From a virus, in IMG/VR virus record IMGVR_UViG_3300044638_009634, positions 1-20,009 of that record: a stretch of DNA of 20,009 nucleotides, one strand, 5' to 3'. Every line of letters starts with the position of its first letter. The first letter of the stretch is position 1. Below the pieces are notes generated by a model that made no database searches, was not told the origin of the DNA, and saw only the letters and a program-made list of their open reading frames with translations. Both the position numbers and the translations under genes were made by a program. Of this stretch, positions 1 through 8,415 are shown in pieces.

Positions 1-1
1 A

Positions 2-610
2 GGCAATATTACAGGTAGCGTGAGCGGAAGCGTTGGAAGTGTAACAGGTAGTGTTGGTAGTGTAGTAAATCCTGTTTTAGTTTCACTTAACTCAATGTCA
101 GGTATAGCTGGAACTGTTTGGACATATTCACCAAGGACATTAACAAGTGGTGCTGGTATTACTGCAGGTGATGTTTGGACATACAATATCTCTGGAATTG
201 CAACTACAGGTACTGCTGGAGCAACCTTAAATAGTGCTGCAGTTGCTGGAAGTGTAGTAAGTATCGTAAATGGTCCTTATAGATTAACCTCTATAGCCGA
301 AGGAACTGATGGCAGAATTGATATTCTTGCAGATAGTGTTCAAACCATTCAGCTTAACTGCTTAGATGGATTTGGGCAACCTTTTAACATTACTGGTTAT
401 AGTTGTTTAGTAAATGTTTATGACATTTCTGGAGCTTTAGCGGTTACCTATACTCCAACAGTTGATTTTGCAAGTAGTGGTATTTTGAGCTTTGATATTG
501 ACACAGATGTAACTGGTGTATCAAGCACATATACTCTTATTGTTGAGCTTACTGCTGGTGCAGAAGTTGTTCAGCTTGGCCCATTACAAATCTTAGTGAG
601 ACCTCTCTAA
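2..610 (+). CDS. Structural protein with GSV/GSVTGS repeats and Ig-like C-terminal part (5' end outside window)
   Basis: The frame is open to the left edge, so this is treated as a partial gene. An internal GTG at 20 would be a start only if the gene truly begins there, which is unlikely because the same repeat pattern continues upstream of it. The first roughly 25 visible residues are low-complexity repeats of the type NITGSVSGSVGS and VTGSVGSV. Repeats like these are common in phage structural proteins of environmental phages. The last 90 or so residues (from IQLNCLDGFGQPFN to the C-terminus) look like an all-beta domain and resemble the N-terminal immunoglobulin-like domain of phage baseplate upper proteins (BppU-like); this is by eye only. 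The stop overlaps the next ATG by 1 nt, placing it in the neck/tail operon. Its role may be virion surface decoration or a neck-associated structural protein; function is not established. Confidence 0.7.
   Translation, partial: GNITGSVSGSVGSVTGSVGSVVNPVLVSLNSMSGIAGTVWTYSPRTLTSGAGITAGDVWTYNISGIATTGTAGATLNSAAVAGSVVSIVNGPYRLTSIAEGTDGRIDILADSVQTIQLNCLDGFGQPFNITGYSCLVNVYDISGALAVTYTPTVDFASSGILSFDIDTDVTGVSSTYTLIVELTAGAEVVQLGPLQILVRPL
8..66 (+). repeat. Short coding tandem repeat (GSV / TGSV units)
   Basis: Degenerate repeats of a 9-18 nt unit coding for Gly-Ser-Val and Thr-Gly-Ser-Val run from the left edge to about 66. The start of the tract lies outside the window, so the copy number is unknown. 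Confidence 0.65.
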
Positions 611-1233
611 TGCCAGGAAATTCTGTTACAGTTGATTCTGCAACTTTTAGATTATTAACTCAAAGAAATAATCTTGATTTAATAGTTGTTGCTGCAGCTT
701 CTGTTACCGCTCAGATTATGATTGATAATATTTCATCTAAATCTGGTGGTGGAAAAGCATATAAAAGAAAAGGTGGCTTAGGTTATCATATTGCATCAGC
801 TCCGGGAGAATTTCCTGCAAAAGATTCTGGAGCTTTAGCAGCTGGAATCAGTGTTAACTTAGGTAGAAATCCTGATGAATCAGATGTTCAAATTAAATCA
901 GAATATGCTTTAGACCTTGAATTTGGAACATCAAAAATGGCATCAAGACCATTCATCATTAGTTCTTTAAATCAAGCTATGAGTACAAGACTTCCAGAAA
1001 TTATTAATACAGTTGTTTCATATATTAATAATGGAAATTCTAGTGGTTCGAGTAGTACTTCAAGTAGTAGTCAAGTAAGTAGAGTGAGTCCTTATCTTCA
1101 ACAAACTATTAGAGATGCATCTAATGATATTGCAGAAGCAAAAGCAGGTTTAGCAGATATTATGGATAGAAGAAGTGGATATAGTGACCTTTCTATTCCA
1201 GGTAAATCACCAACAACATCAAGTAGAGAATAA
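610..1233 (+). CDS. HK97 gp10-like neck / head-tail joining protein
   Basis: The 207-residue product is probably a tail-completion or head-tail connector protein assembled at the neck. The visible signature is the motif around YALDLEFGTSKMASRPFI (about residues 98-115), which matches the Y.LEFGT.KM.ARPF pattern of the HK97 gp10-like family. It is preceded by a basic Gly-rich segment and followed by a helix. The C-terminal part has a Ser/Gly/Asn-rich linker (about residues 143-157) and then a charged helical tail, which makes it longer than typical gp10 proteins of about 110-150 residues. The ATG overlaps the upstream stop (TAATG) and no strong Shine-Dalgarno is seen, suggesting translational coupling. 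It is followed by the tail-terminator-like gene, the order expected for a neck module. Confidence 0.75.
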   Translation: MPGNSVTVDSATFRLLTQRNNLDLIVVAAASVTAQIMIDNISSKSGGGKAYKRKGGLGYHIASAPGEFPAKDSGALAAGISVNLGRNPDESDVQIKSEYALDLEFGTSKMASRPFIISSLNQAMSTRLPEIINTVVSYINNGNSSGSSSTSSSSQVSRVSPYLQQTIRDASNDIAEAKAGLADIMDRRSGYSDLSIPGKSPTTSSRE

Positions 1234-1235
1234 CT

Positions 1236-1712
1236 ATGGCATTTGAACCATTAGAAATACAAAAGTGGATATATGAAACATTGCAAGGTGATAATACTTT
1301 GCAAACGCTTTTGGCTGGGTCAAGAGCGCCTAATTATCAAGTTGGTGTGTATTCAGAAATAGCACCTGAAAGAGATGCAACTTCTCAAAATATGCCACAG
1401 TTACCTTATGTAGTTTTTACTAGGTCTGGTTCTGTTGGTTCAGACGAGACTGTTCTTTGTGGTGGTAGATACTATACAATTCCTGCGTATAGAGTAACAG
1501 CGTGGGATAATAATAATGGTTCTATATCATATCAAAGAATTAAACCAGTTATTGATAGAGTAGATGTTTTACTCAGTCAACAAAAAGTGACTGTCAATGG
1601 TATTACTTTCTTTTGCCAAAGATATGACACTAGTCAACCGTTCGAGCTAAGCGGAGACGGTCGATTCGATTATGGACTTACACTTTTGTATAGGTTCAAT
1701 ACTTTAGTATAA
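1236..1712 (+). CDS. Tail completion / tail terminator-like protein
   Basis: This is a 158-residue protein. Its N-terminus (EIQKWIYETLQGDNTLQTLLAG) has the form of DUF3168/gpU-like tail terminator proteins: a helix with a short loop, followed by alternating beta strands such as LPYVVFTRSG and YYTIPAYRVTAWD and ending in FDYGLTLLYRFNTL. Such proteins cap the tail tube and connect it to the head. The assignment rests mainly on this fold-like pattern and on its place between a gp10-like protein and the probable tail tube protein; no catalytic or diagnostic motif is present. It starts 2 nt after the upstream stop. A minor-tail or neck protein of another family remains possible. Confidence 0.6.
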   Translation: MAFEPLEIQKWIYETLQGDNTLQTLLAGSRAPNYQVGVYSEIAPERDATSQNMPQLPYVVFTRSGSVGSDETVLCGGRYYTIPAYRVTAWDNNNGSISYQRIKPVIDRVDVLLSQQKVTVNGITFFCQRYDTSQPFELSGDGRFDYGLTLLYRFNTLV

Positions 1713-1727
1713 TAAGGGTTATAAATT

Positions 1728-2168
1728 ATGCCACAACCAGTTTTAGTTTCTGATATTGCTGTTGCCATTAGTTTTGGCGCAGATGCACAATCTGTTGGTG
1801 GAGCAGGTATTATTCCTGCATCTCCATCTGCTCAATTTGAATGTCAAGCAAAGACACTCTCTGCTACAATTGAAGCAAGAACACAAGATTTAACCACTCT
1901 TTGCTCAACCACTGAAGCAACATTTACCACAGGTTTAACAGGAACCTTGGATATTGAACTTTTCGTTGATGATACTACAGGGCCAATCTTTTTAGGTAAA
2001 ACTGGATATCTTTGTAAAGTAGAAGTTGCAATGGGTGGTGGAGGTGGAACTATAATCTATCAAGGATTAGTTACTACCGAAACACAAACCTACGAGAACA
2101 ACAATGTTGAAATGGAACGAGCATCCATTAAATTGGGAGCATTTGGTTTCAACGCAGTAGCTTCGTAG
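1728..2168 (+). CDS. Probable major tail (tube) protein
   Basis: This 146-residue protein is rich in Thr, Gly and Val and is predicted to be all-beta, with strands such as TFTTGLTGTLDIELFV, GYLCKVEVAM and TIIYQGLVTTETQTY. That is the expected build of a siphovirus tail tube subunit. Its place directly before the tail assembly chaperone and tape-measure genes is the strongest evidence, because the tube protein almost always sits there. A good Shine-Dalgarno (AAGGG, 1714-1718) lies 9 nt before the ATG, consistent with a highly expressed gene. No family-specific motif is recognised, so the name is based on size, composition and order. Confidence 0.7.
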   Translation: MPQPVLVSDIAVAISFGADAQSVGGAGIIPASPSAQFECQAKTLSATIEARTQDLTTLCSTTEATFTTGLTGTLDIELFVDDTTGPIFLGKTGYLCKVEVAMGGGGGTIIYQGLVTTETQTYENNNVEMERASIKLGAFGFNAVAS

Positions 2169-2180
2169 TAAAGGACAATA

Positions 2181-2567
2181 ATGATTAAGAGTTTATCGAA
2201 AGTTAAAAAAGTAGTTGCAAGGCCTTCAGTAAAAGTTAATATTAAAGATTACACTGAAGGTAATGAAGATTGTTTTGTTGAATTCAAAGAGCCAAGTGCT
2301 GCATCGATGTTTCCAGATTCGGATATTATTCAAAAACTAAAAATTAAATATCCGTTCTATCCAGACACAATGCTTTATCAAATCATTCTTCTAGGCAAAT
2401 GTTATGTTAACACTGCTGAAGATGGAGATAGTTTTAATGCAACACATAGCATTGGTGATTTAGCTAAAAATAATAAAGATTGTTTTTTCTATCTTTTAAG
2501 TGAGTTTTTAGCTGCTTTCCCAACTGCTGACATTGAAACTAGGATTCCAGAAGCAAAAAACGACTAA
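2181..2567 (+). CDS. Tail assembly chaperone, zero-frame product (gpG-like)
   Basis: This 128-residue protein lies between the tube protein and the tape measure, the standard place of the siphovirus tail assembly chaperone (lambda gpG equivalent), which coats the tape measure during tail assembly and is absent from the virion. It contains a predicted helical core (for example SDIIQKLKIKYPFYPDTMLYQIILLGKCYV and NNKDCFFYLLSEFLAAF). Shine-Dalgarno AAAGGA (2170-2175) sits 5 nt before the ATG. The gene ends only two codons after a canonical slippery heptamer, so a fraction of ribosomes should make the extended product listed separately. No sequence family is recognised with certainty; the call rests on position plus the frameshift signal. 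Confidence 0.8.
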   Translation: MIKSLSKVKKVVARPSVKVNIKDYTEGNEDCFVEFKEPSAASMFPDSDIIQKLKIKYPFYPDTMLYQIILLGKCYVNTAEDGDSFNATHSIGDLAKNNKDCFFYLLSEFLAAFPTADIETRIPEAKND

Positions 2568-2746
2568 TCGGATGTTCTGGACAAATACTTTATTACTGCT
2601 TGAAGTATTTGAAAAGGCATCCGACAGAACTAGATTTAACTCTTGACCAAATGGCAGAAATTGCGTATGTGGCAAAAGAAATCGAGAAAGCAGAGGCTGA
2701 AAATGCCTCTGCAATCTTGAAAGCATTACTTGGAAGTAGATTTTAA
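2181..2746 (+). CDS. Tail assembly chaperone, -1 frameshift product (gpGT-like fusion)
   Basis: In the -1 frame, an open frame without its own start codon runs from the slippery site to a TAA at 2744-2746, immediately before the tape-measure ATG at 2747. Slipping at A AAA AAC (2555-2561) joins residues 1-127 of the chaperone to 61 new residues (beginning RLIGCSGQILYY and ending ALLGSRF), a 188-residue product. The extension is helical and charged, with segments such as TLDQMAEIAYVAKEIEKAEAENA. This matches the gpG/gpGT arrangement conserved in long-tailed phages, where the T extension recruits the tube protein while G coats the tape measure. The coordinates span both frames; the C-terminal part is read in frame 2561-2746. 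Confidence 0.8.
2555..2630 (+). promoter_or_regulatory. Programmed -1 ribosomal frameshift signal (slippery site plus downstream structure)
   Basis: The heptamer AAAAAAC at 2555-2561 is in the X XXY YYZ register (codons AAA AAC). Six nt downstream a perfect 7-bp stem forms between 2568-2574 and 2618-2624. It encloses an 8-bp hairpin (2583-2590 with 2603-2610). A further 6-nt complementarity (2574-2579 with 2625-2630) crosses the first stem and could form a pseudoknot or an alternative fold. Confidence 0.8.
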
Positions 2747-4492
2747 ATGGCAACTTTAGCAACTGTTCAAATACAATTTAAAAGCGTTGGTGGAAACCAA
2801 GTTAAAAAGGATACCAATGATATCTTAAACCTGATGAAAGGCTTAGGTGCTCAAATTGGTGTTGCTACTTCTTTGGCTGAGTTATTTACTCACGCTATTA
2901 TTGGTGCAGCTAAAGGAATTGCGCAGTTAACAGTTGCTGCATTTGAAAACTACAAATCTTTCGAAACTAATATCTCTGCTTTAGCAATGTATCAAACAAC
3001 TCTTGTTGGTACTTCTAATCAACTTCAAAGATTAAGAACATTATCATTAGAACCTGGTCTTTCTTTAGACCAAGTTTTAAAAGGTGTTACTTATCTTGAA
3101 GCAGCAGGTTTTTCAGCAAAAGTATCAGAAAGAGCTATAAAAGAATTTGGTAATGCACTAGCTTTAGCAGGAAAAGGTTCTGAAGACTTAGCAGGTGTTC
3201 AGTTAGCATTAGGTCAGATAAAAAGTAAGGGCATTATTTCTGCTGAAGAAATCAATCAAATTGCAGAGCGTGTTCCTCAAGTAAGAGCTGCTATTGTTAA
3301 AGCATTTGGAACTGGTAATACAAAAGCATTACAAGAAATGCAAATTCCAGCCACAGAGTTTATTACCAAAGTTACTGACCAATTAGCAAAGTTACAAAGA
3401 GCACCAAGAACCATTGCAAGTACTCTTAAAAATGTAACTGATTCATTTAAATACGCAAATATTATTATTGGAAAAGGTTTTAATGACATAATAAATGCAT
3501 CAGCAGGTTTTAATAACTTTAAACTATTCTTTGAAAACTTAAAACAGATATCAATGGAAATTTCAGGCATTTTATCTGGTTTTGCAAAGACAGAAGCTTT
3601 TAAAGAGATTCAAAGACAAATCCACGATACTTTAACTATTTTTCATTCTTTAATTCCAGGAATGGCTAGAAGTTTTGCTATTGGATTAGCATTTGTAACA
3701 TCATTTTCTATCGACTTAATGAAGATAGGAAACAGTATGTACAATTTTTTTGGACAACTATTTCACGAGCCAACAAAACTTTGGGAAAAAGAACTTAAAG
3801 CATTTTTAGATTTCTTTAACTTTGCATTTGTTGATGGTTTTCGAGTATTTTTTATTGAAATAGAGCTGGGTTTTACTAAGCTTAAAAGACTAGCTACTCT
3901 TCCAGGTACTCAAGCAAATAGGGAAGCTTCTAATAGAGTTGTTGAACTAGAGTTTCAAAAGAAGTTTATCAATAGAAGAATTGATGATGCTTTAGCTGGA
4001 AGAAGAGAAGGTCAACAAGGTTCTCCATTATATAAGATGCTTCAAAGAACAGCTGAAGGTCTTCAAGGTATGCTTCCTAGTATGACTGGAGACCAAAATA
4101 ATATCGTTTCAAAAGCATTAAATATTTATGACGATATTATGAAAAATGCTGGTTTTAACACTGTTTTACCAAGTGGATTAAAGCCTGGTGGAATGGGTCC
4201 AGTAACAGATACTATTGACAAAGGCAATGAAAAGAATGGTAAAAAGCTTGATTTGATTGTTCAGTCAACTCAAAAACAAGTTGAGCTTACACTTAGAAAC
4301 CTTACTTATGGTGGTGGAGAACTAGCCGCTCAAGGTTTATCTACTGTTCAAATGCAAAACTCTAAAACATATGGAAGAGCAACATCATCACCTGTTATTA
4401 ATGCTACAAATGATATAACTCGTGGTGTGGAAAAGATTGTTAGAGGCTATTCTGGTTCAAATAACTTAAACTTTAACTTTCGGAGGTCATAA
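2747..4492 (+). CDS. Tail tape-measure protein
   Basis: The 581-residue product is the ruler that sets tail length and is extruded through the tube at infection. Residues about 72-185 match the tape-measure N-terminal domain (TIGR02675-like): NQLQRLRTLSLEPGLSLDQV, then LALGQIKSKGIISAEEINQIAERVP, a well-known signature. Hydrophobic stretches at about 41-65 and near residues 305-325 fit the membrane-interacting segments seen in these proteins; the rest is largely helical. By the usual 0.15 nm per residue rule the tail would be roughly 85-90 nm, an inference. It begins right after the stop of the frameshifted chaperone, with a GGAAG 10 nt upstream, and its stop overlaps the next start in TAATG. 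Confidence 0.9.
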   Translation: MATLATVQIQFKSVGGNQVKKDTNDILNLMKGLGAQIGVATSLAELFTHAIIGAAKGIAQLTVAAFENYKSFETNISALAMYQTTLVGTSNQLQRLRTLSLEPGLSLDQVLKGVTYLEAAGFSAKVSERAIKEFGNALALAGKGSEDLAGVQLALGQIKSKGIISAEEINQIAERVPQVRAAIVKAFGTGNTKALQEMQIPATEFITKVTDQLAKLQRAPRTIASTLKNVTDSFKYANIIIGKGFNDIINASAGFNNFKLFFENLKQISMEISGILSGFAKTEAFKEIQRQIHDTLTIFHSLIPGMARSFAIGLAFVTSFSIDLMKIGNSMYNFFGQLFHEPTKLWEKELKAFLDFFNFAFVDGFRVFFIEIELGFTKLKRLATLPGTQANREASNRVVELEFQKKFINRRIDDALAGRREGQQGSPLYKMLQRTAEGLQGMLPSMTGDQNNIVSKALNIYDDIMKNAGFNTVLPSGLKPGGMGPVTDTIDKGNEKNGKKLDLIVQSTQKQVELTLRNLTYGGGELAAQGLSTVQMQNSKTYGRATSSPVINATNDITRGVEKIVRGYSGSNNLNFNFRRS

Positions 4493-7400
4493 TGCCAATA
4501 AGAGATAAGACCCTTGACGACCTAGATGTAAGAGTTTATGTTGATTATGCACAAGAACGTCAAAACACTTTAGGACCATACACCTTAGCCACAGATGGAA
4601 CACAACTTGATGCTGGTTCTGCTGTTAACTGTATTATTGACCCTGTAACTCTTTCTGTAATGGGAAAACCACTTCCTATGACAGCGGAATGGAATGATAA
4701 AACAACTCCCTGTTCTGGTCATTATTACAGATTTCAAATTTCAGACTTTACTTTTTCTGGAGCTGGTGGGTCTTCTAACTGGCGTAAAAATGACTATAGA
4801 AAAACAGGCGATACTTATATTGTTTGTAATGCTAGTGACCCTTTAATTACAGCTGCTACCGTAAGTTTAACTCAAGGTGTAAAGCGTAATGAACCACTCT
4901 TTCTTTCATATTCAAAATTAGCCAAGAAAGAACAAGATGACAGGCCTGCTATTAGTGTTTATTGGTCAAATGCTACTAACATTGACAGAGACTTAAAACT
5001 TAACTTTAAACACGATGGCTCTTGTGATGTCTTTCGTGGATATAAGAATCTTTCAGGAACAATAACCTCAAGCTCTTCATCTCAAACTGTTAATGGAATA
5101 AGTTCTAACTTTACTTATGAGTTAGTTTCTGGACAAAATCTATATGATTTTTATGGTCGATTGATAGGTGTTATTGATACTGTTAATAGCGATACTCAAC
5201 TAACATTACAATCAAATGCAGTTATTACTTTTGTTGGAAGATATTTTACTAATGCACTAGTAATTGATGCAGTAACAAAAATACAAATATCTGGTCCTGA
5301 AAAAATACAATCCTTTAGTCGTACTGAAAGCAACTATTCTAAAGGAAGACCAATATCAACAATTGCTAATCCTAATGACCAATATAATGATGTTTTTATT
5401 ATTCCTTGCCGTGGAAAAGAGTTATTAGTTTTAACATCTTATGGACTTAACTTTAGCATTAGTTTTCCTGACTTAAACTTACCAGACCCACCTGCAAATG
5501 TTAATGTTTATAATGCTCAAATACCTGCAGTTGAACCACCAAACATATCTTCTCAACCTATAATCACACCTTCAGGCACCTTTTCTATTCAAATACCTAA
5601 CGGAAAGGTTCAATTTCAGCTTGCAAAACTATACTTTTTGGACAACTGGAACATTACATCACAAAGGATTCAAACAGCTTCCAGTCCTCCAGCTTTGCCA
5701 ACTTATTTAACAGGAACATTATCTTGTGATTATGGCTCTTCCACTATTACTGGAACTGGCACATTATTTACCAGTGAAATATCTGCTGGTGACCGTATTT
5801 ATTATTACGATTCAAATAACTTACTTAATAGTATTTTTCTTGGCATCGTTAATGTTGTTACTAATGATACTACTTTTACTCTAACAACTGCAGCTCAAAA
5901 TAAACTTAATGATGCTACATTCTCAAAAGAAGCAGAGTTAGCAGGAACAATAGCTTGGACATTAGATTCTCAAATTGTTACTGGTACTGGAACTAACTTT
6001 AATCCTGAGATAAGTGTTGGTGATTGGCTCTATACAAGTGAAAACTATCTTATTGGTCAAGTAGCTCAAATAAATAGCGACACAGAGTTAGAGTTATTTG
6101 ATGTTGCAACTTATAGTGGTTCAGGCATTTTTTGGAAGAATCTTAATCAATACATTGAAAGATTTGTTAATCCACAAGTAGAGTTTTTCTCATCAGTATT
6201 ACCAACATCAACAGACACTTTAGGAATAGATTACAGTGTTCTTGATGGCAGTGGAAATGTAATAAATGGTGGAATCTTTAACAGTGTAAGAAATGAATTC
6301 AAACTTCAAATCTATCATTACAATGATGATGATTCTTCTGACACTGCATCTTCAGATAAGGGCTTTATGTTCTACTCTCTTGATGATGTTTATCTTTTAA
6401 GAAACTTATCAACAAGAGATAGTATTGCTGACATTACAGATGCATTAGAAACATTATCTATTAACAGACAAGAAGCTGGTCAACTTACTCTTAACTTGAG
6501 TGGAAGACAACAACTATTACAAGATGCAGGAATGGTTAATCCAGACCAAACTGCTAATAGACCAGTCAAAGTAATGTTAGAACCAAGACGTTTTATGCTT
6601 ACTGGAACTATTTCTAAGTCTGGTAATGATGTAGTAGGTATTAACACACTATTCCAATCAGAATTAAATGGATATTCTAAGCTTTATCTTCAGGATGGTA
6701 CTTTTATTGGTTATGTTAATAATATAACTAGTAATACAGCTCTTACACTTGTTACTCAAAATGCTAATAACTATGCAGATGTATCATATTCAGATGACCC
6801 GATTTATCAGCCTATTTCTCTTTTCGAAGGCTATCTTAACTCACCAGAAATCACTTATATCCAAGGACCTAATTTTGAAAAATATTCCTTGCTTGGTTTC
6901 GAGGCTATAGACAAGTTACAAAGATTAAATCAAGTTTACTATTCTGAAGCTCCAAATTTTGATTCTGTTAACTTAGAAAAGATATTTGGCGTTAATCTTA
7001 TCTATGCTGGTGCTGGGAACAATGACCCTAACAAAACTGATTTACAAGTAACAGATACTATCAATACCTATCAAATACCTATAAATAGAAACAACTCTAA
7101 TGGTCAATATAACTATGTTGCTAACCTTGGAGATAATGTAGGTGGTTATCTTGAAAAGTTAAGAAGTGACTATGCTCAAAACTTTACTTTGTTTTGTCGT
7201 GGCGCTTGGGTTCCTTCTCAATACAATCAAAATCAATATAATAACTTCTTCCAGTTTCAACTAAGAGATTTAGATTACATTGAAAACTTATTCGAAACTG
7301 TTCCAATGGATTTATTTCTTTCGGAATATGATGCTGAAAGTTTATTTGGTCTTCCTATTTATCAGTCTTACAAGCGTACTATTCGTGGTTTAAAAAGAGT

Positions 7401-8415
7401 ATGGGAAAGACCAGAAGCTAATAGAATTTTTATCATTGGATTAGACAAAACTAATGGTTCAAGAATCCAATATTTAAAAGAGGATACTGCTGCACAAAAT
7501 CCTTACTATTCTCCAGCTGATAGACCAAGAAACTGGACAGGAACAGTTGACCCTTATGTAATGATTAATGATAAGCTCAACTGTAATACTGATGTGGTTC
7601 AAACAGCAGACCAATTTTATGCAAGATTAACACCAGGAAGAGAAATAATAGAATTTCAATCTGACCTTTTAACCACTTGGGATTATGCGAGTAAGTTTGT
7701 TCCTACTAATAGAATTCCCTTATTAGGAACTATTACTTATGGTGCTACTAATCAAGTTTTAGGTTCAAGTACAGAGTTTACAACAGAGTTACAAGTTGCA
7801 GACAGTATATTTAATCCACAAGGACAATTGATTGGAGTGGTAGAAAGTATTCAAAACAATTCTCAACTTACTCTTATGAATGTTCCAGCAATTAGTGATA
7901 ATGATGGTGGATTTTACAATGACTATACTGTTTACCTTGAGCAATATAATTATCTTGATATTGGTGATTTAGTAAGATTATATGATATTTTTGGACTTTA
8001 CCAAGATTATATGATTATTGATTGGCAATGTGATTTCTTGCAAGAGTATATTACAGATGAAAATATTCCAGTAAGACAAGCAACTTACAGAGCTAAACAG
8101 ATAGATGTTCCTGTTAATAATCCTCCGATTTTCTCTTTTTATAACCAAGGTATACCAGCAGATAACCAGTGGATTATTACGCAGGGATATGAGATGAATT
8201 ATGTTGTTTCTGCATCATCCGAAGCAACAGAAGACATTACTTATTCTCTTGATACTTATCCACCAGGTATGGTTATTAATGCTAACTCTGGAGCAATAAC
8301 TTGGACACCTACTTCGTTGCAACAAAATAAAATATTTGATGTTATTGTTTTAGCTTTTGATGGAACAGACTCATCAGAATACAAATTTCAAGTAAGGACA
8401 TATAGTACTCTTTAA
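4492..8415 (+). CDS. Large tail-tip / tail hub protein with five beta repeats and C-terminal Ig-like domain
   Basis: This 1307-residue protein directly follows the tape measure, where distal-tail, hub and tail-associated proteins are encoded. Residues about 600-1070 include SINRQEAGQLTLNLSG, SLFEGYLNSPEITY and EKYSLLGFEAIDKLQRL, resembling the hub domains of siphovirus tail-tip proteins (gp27/Tal-like), though this is a weak resemblance. Five copies of a 60-75 residue beta module with consensus GTI..G...VTGTGT.F..EL..GD.IY....LIG.V..I.SDT.LTL start near residues 187, 406, 483, 703 and 1078. Residues about 1220-1300 look like a putative-Ig (He_PIG) domain with PPGMVINANSGAITWTPT. No N-terminal signal or membrane segment is visible. 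A strong Shine-Dalgarno GGAGG (4482-4486) precedes the ATG at 4492. Receptor or glycan binding through the repeats is an inference. Confidence 0.75.
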   Translation: MPIRDKTLDDLDVRVYVDYAQERQNTLGPYTLATDGTQLDAGSAVNCIIDPVTLSVMGKPLPMTAEWNDKTTPCSGHYYRFQISDFTFSGAGGSSNWRKNDYRKTGDTYIVCNASDPLITAATVSLTQGVKRNEPLFLSYSKLAKKEQDDRPAISVYWSNATNIDRDLKLNFKHDGSCDVFRGYKNLSGTITSSSSSQTVNGISSNFTYELVSGQNLYDFYGRLIGVIDTVNSDTQLTLQSNAVITFVGRYFTNALVIDAVTKIQISGPEKIQSFSRTESNYSKGRPISTIANPNDQYNDVFIIPCRGKELLVLTSYGLNFSISFPDLNLPDPPANVNVYNAQIPAVEPPNISSQPIITPSGTFSIQIPNGKVQFQLAKLYFLDNWNITSQRIQTASSPPALPTYLTGTLSCDYGSSTITGTGTLFTSEISAGDRIYYYDSNNLLNSIFLGIVNVVTNDTTFTLTTAAQNKLNDATFSKEAELAGTIAWTLDSQIVTGTGTNFNPEISVGDWLYTSENYLIGQVAQINSDTELELFDVATYSGSGIFWKNLNQYIERFVNPQVEFFSSVLPTSTDTLGIDYSVLDGSGNVINGGIFNSVRNEFKLQIYHYNDDDSSDTASSDKGFMFYSLDDVYLLRNLSTRDSIADITDALETLSINRQEAGQLTLNLSGRQQLLQDAGMVNPDQTANRPVKVMLEPRRFMLTGTISKSGNDVVGINTLFQSELNGYSKLYLQDGTFIGYVNNITSNTALTLVTQNANNYADVSYSDDPIYQPISLFEGYLNSPEITYIQGPNFEKYSLLGFEAIDKLQRLNQVYYSEAPNFDSVNLEKIFGVNLIYAGAGNNDPNKTDLQVTDTINTYQIPINRNNSNGQYNYVANLGDNVGGYLEKLRSDYAQNFTLFCRGAWVPSQYNQNQYNNFFQFQLRDLDYIENLFETVPMDLFLSEYDAESLFGLPIYQSYKRTIRGLKRVWERPEANRIFIIGLDKTNGSRIQYLKEDTAAQNPYYSPADRPRNWTGTVDPYVMINDKLNCNTDVVQTADQFYARLTPGREIIEFQSDLLTTWDYASKFVPTNRIPLLGTITYGATNQVLGSSTEFTTELQVADSIFNPQGQLIGVVESIQNNSQLTLMNVPAISDNDGGFYNDYTVYLEQYNYLDIGDLVRLYDIFGLYQDYMIIDWQCDFLQEYITDENIPVRQATYRAKQIDVPVNNPPIFSFYNQGIPADNQWIITQGYEMNYVVSASSEATEDITYSLDTYPPGMVINANSGAITWTPTSLQQNKIFDVIVLAFDGTDSSEYKFQVRTYSTL
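5050..7930 (+). repeat. Five dispersed copies of a coding beta-module repeat
   Basis: Copies begin at about 5050, 5707, 5938, 6598 and 7723, each coding for 60-75 residues that start with [L]xGTI or [L]xGTL and end at the strand LTL or LEL. Copies 2 and 3 are adjacent; the others are inserted between unrelated segments. The similarity is clear at protein level and only partial at DNA level, so these are old duplications or repeated insertions. Confidence 0.75.

Noticed and set aside
2508-2762. Minus-strand open frame of 84 codons across the chaperone end
   Set aside because: It lies opposite the frameshift extension, whose -1 frame fits the known gpGT layout; no ribosome site or neighbouring minus-strand gene.
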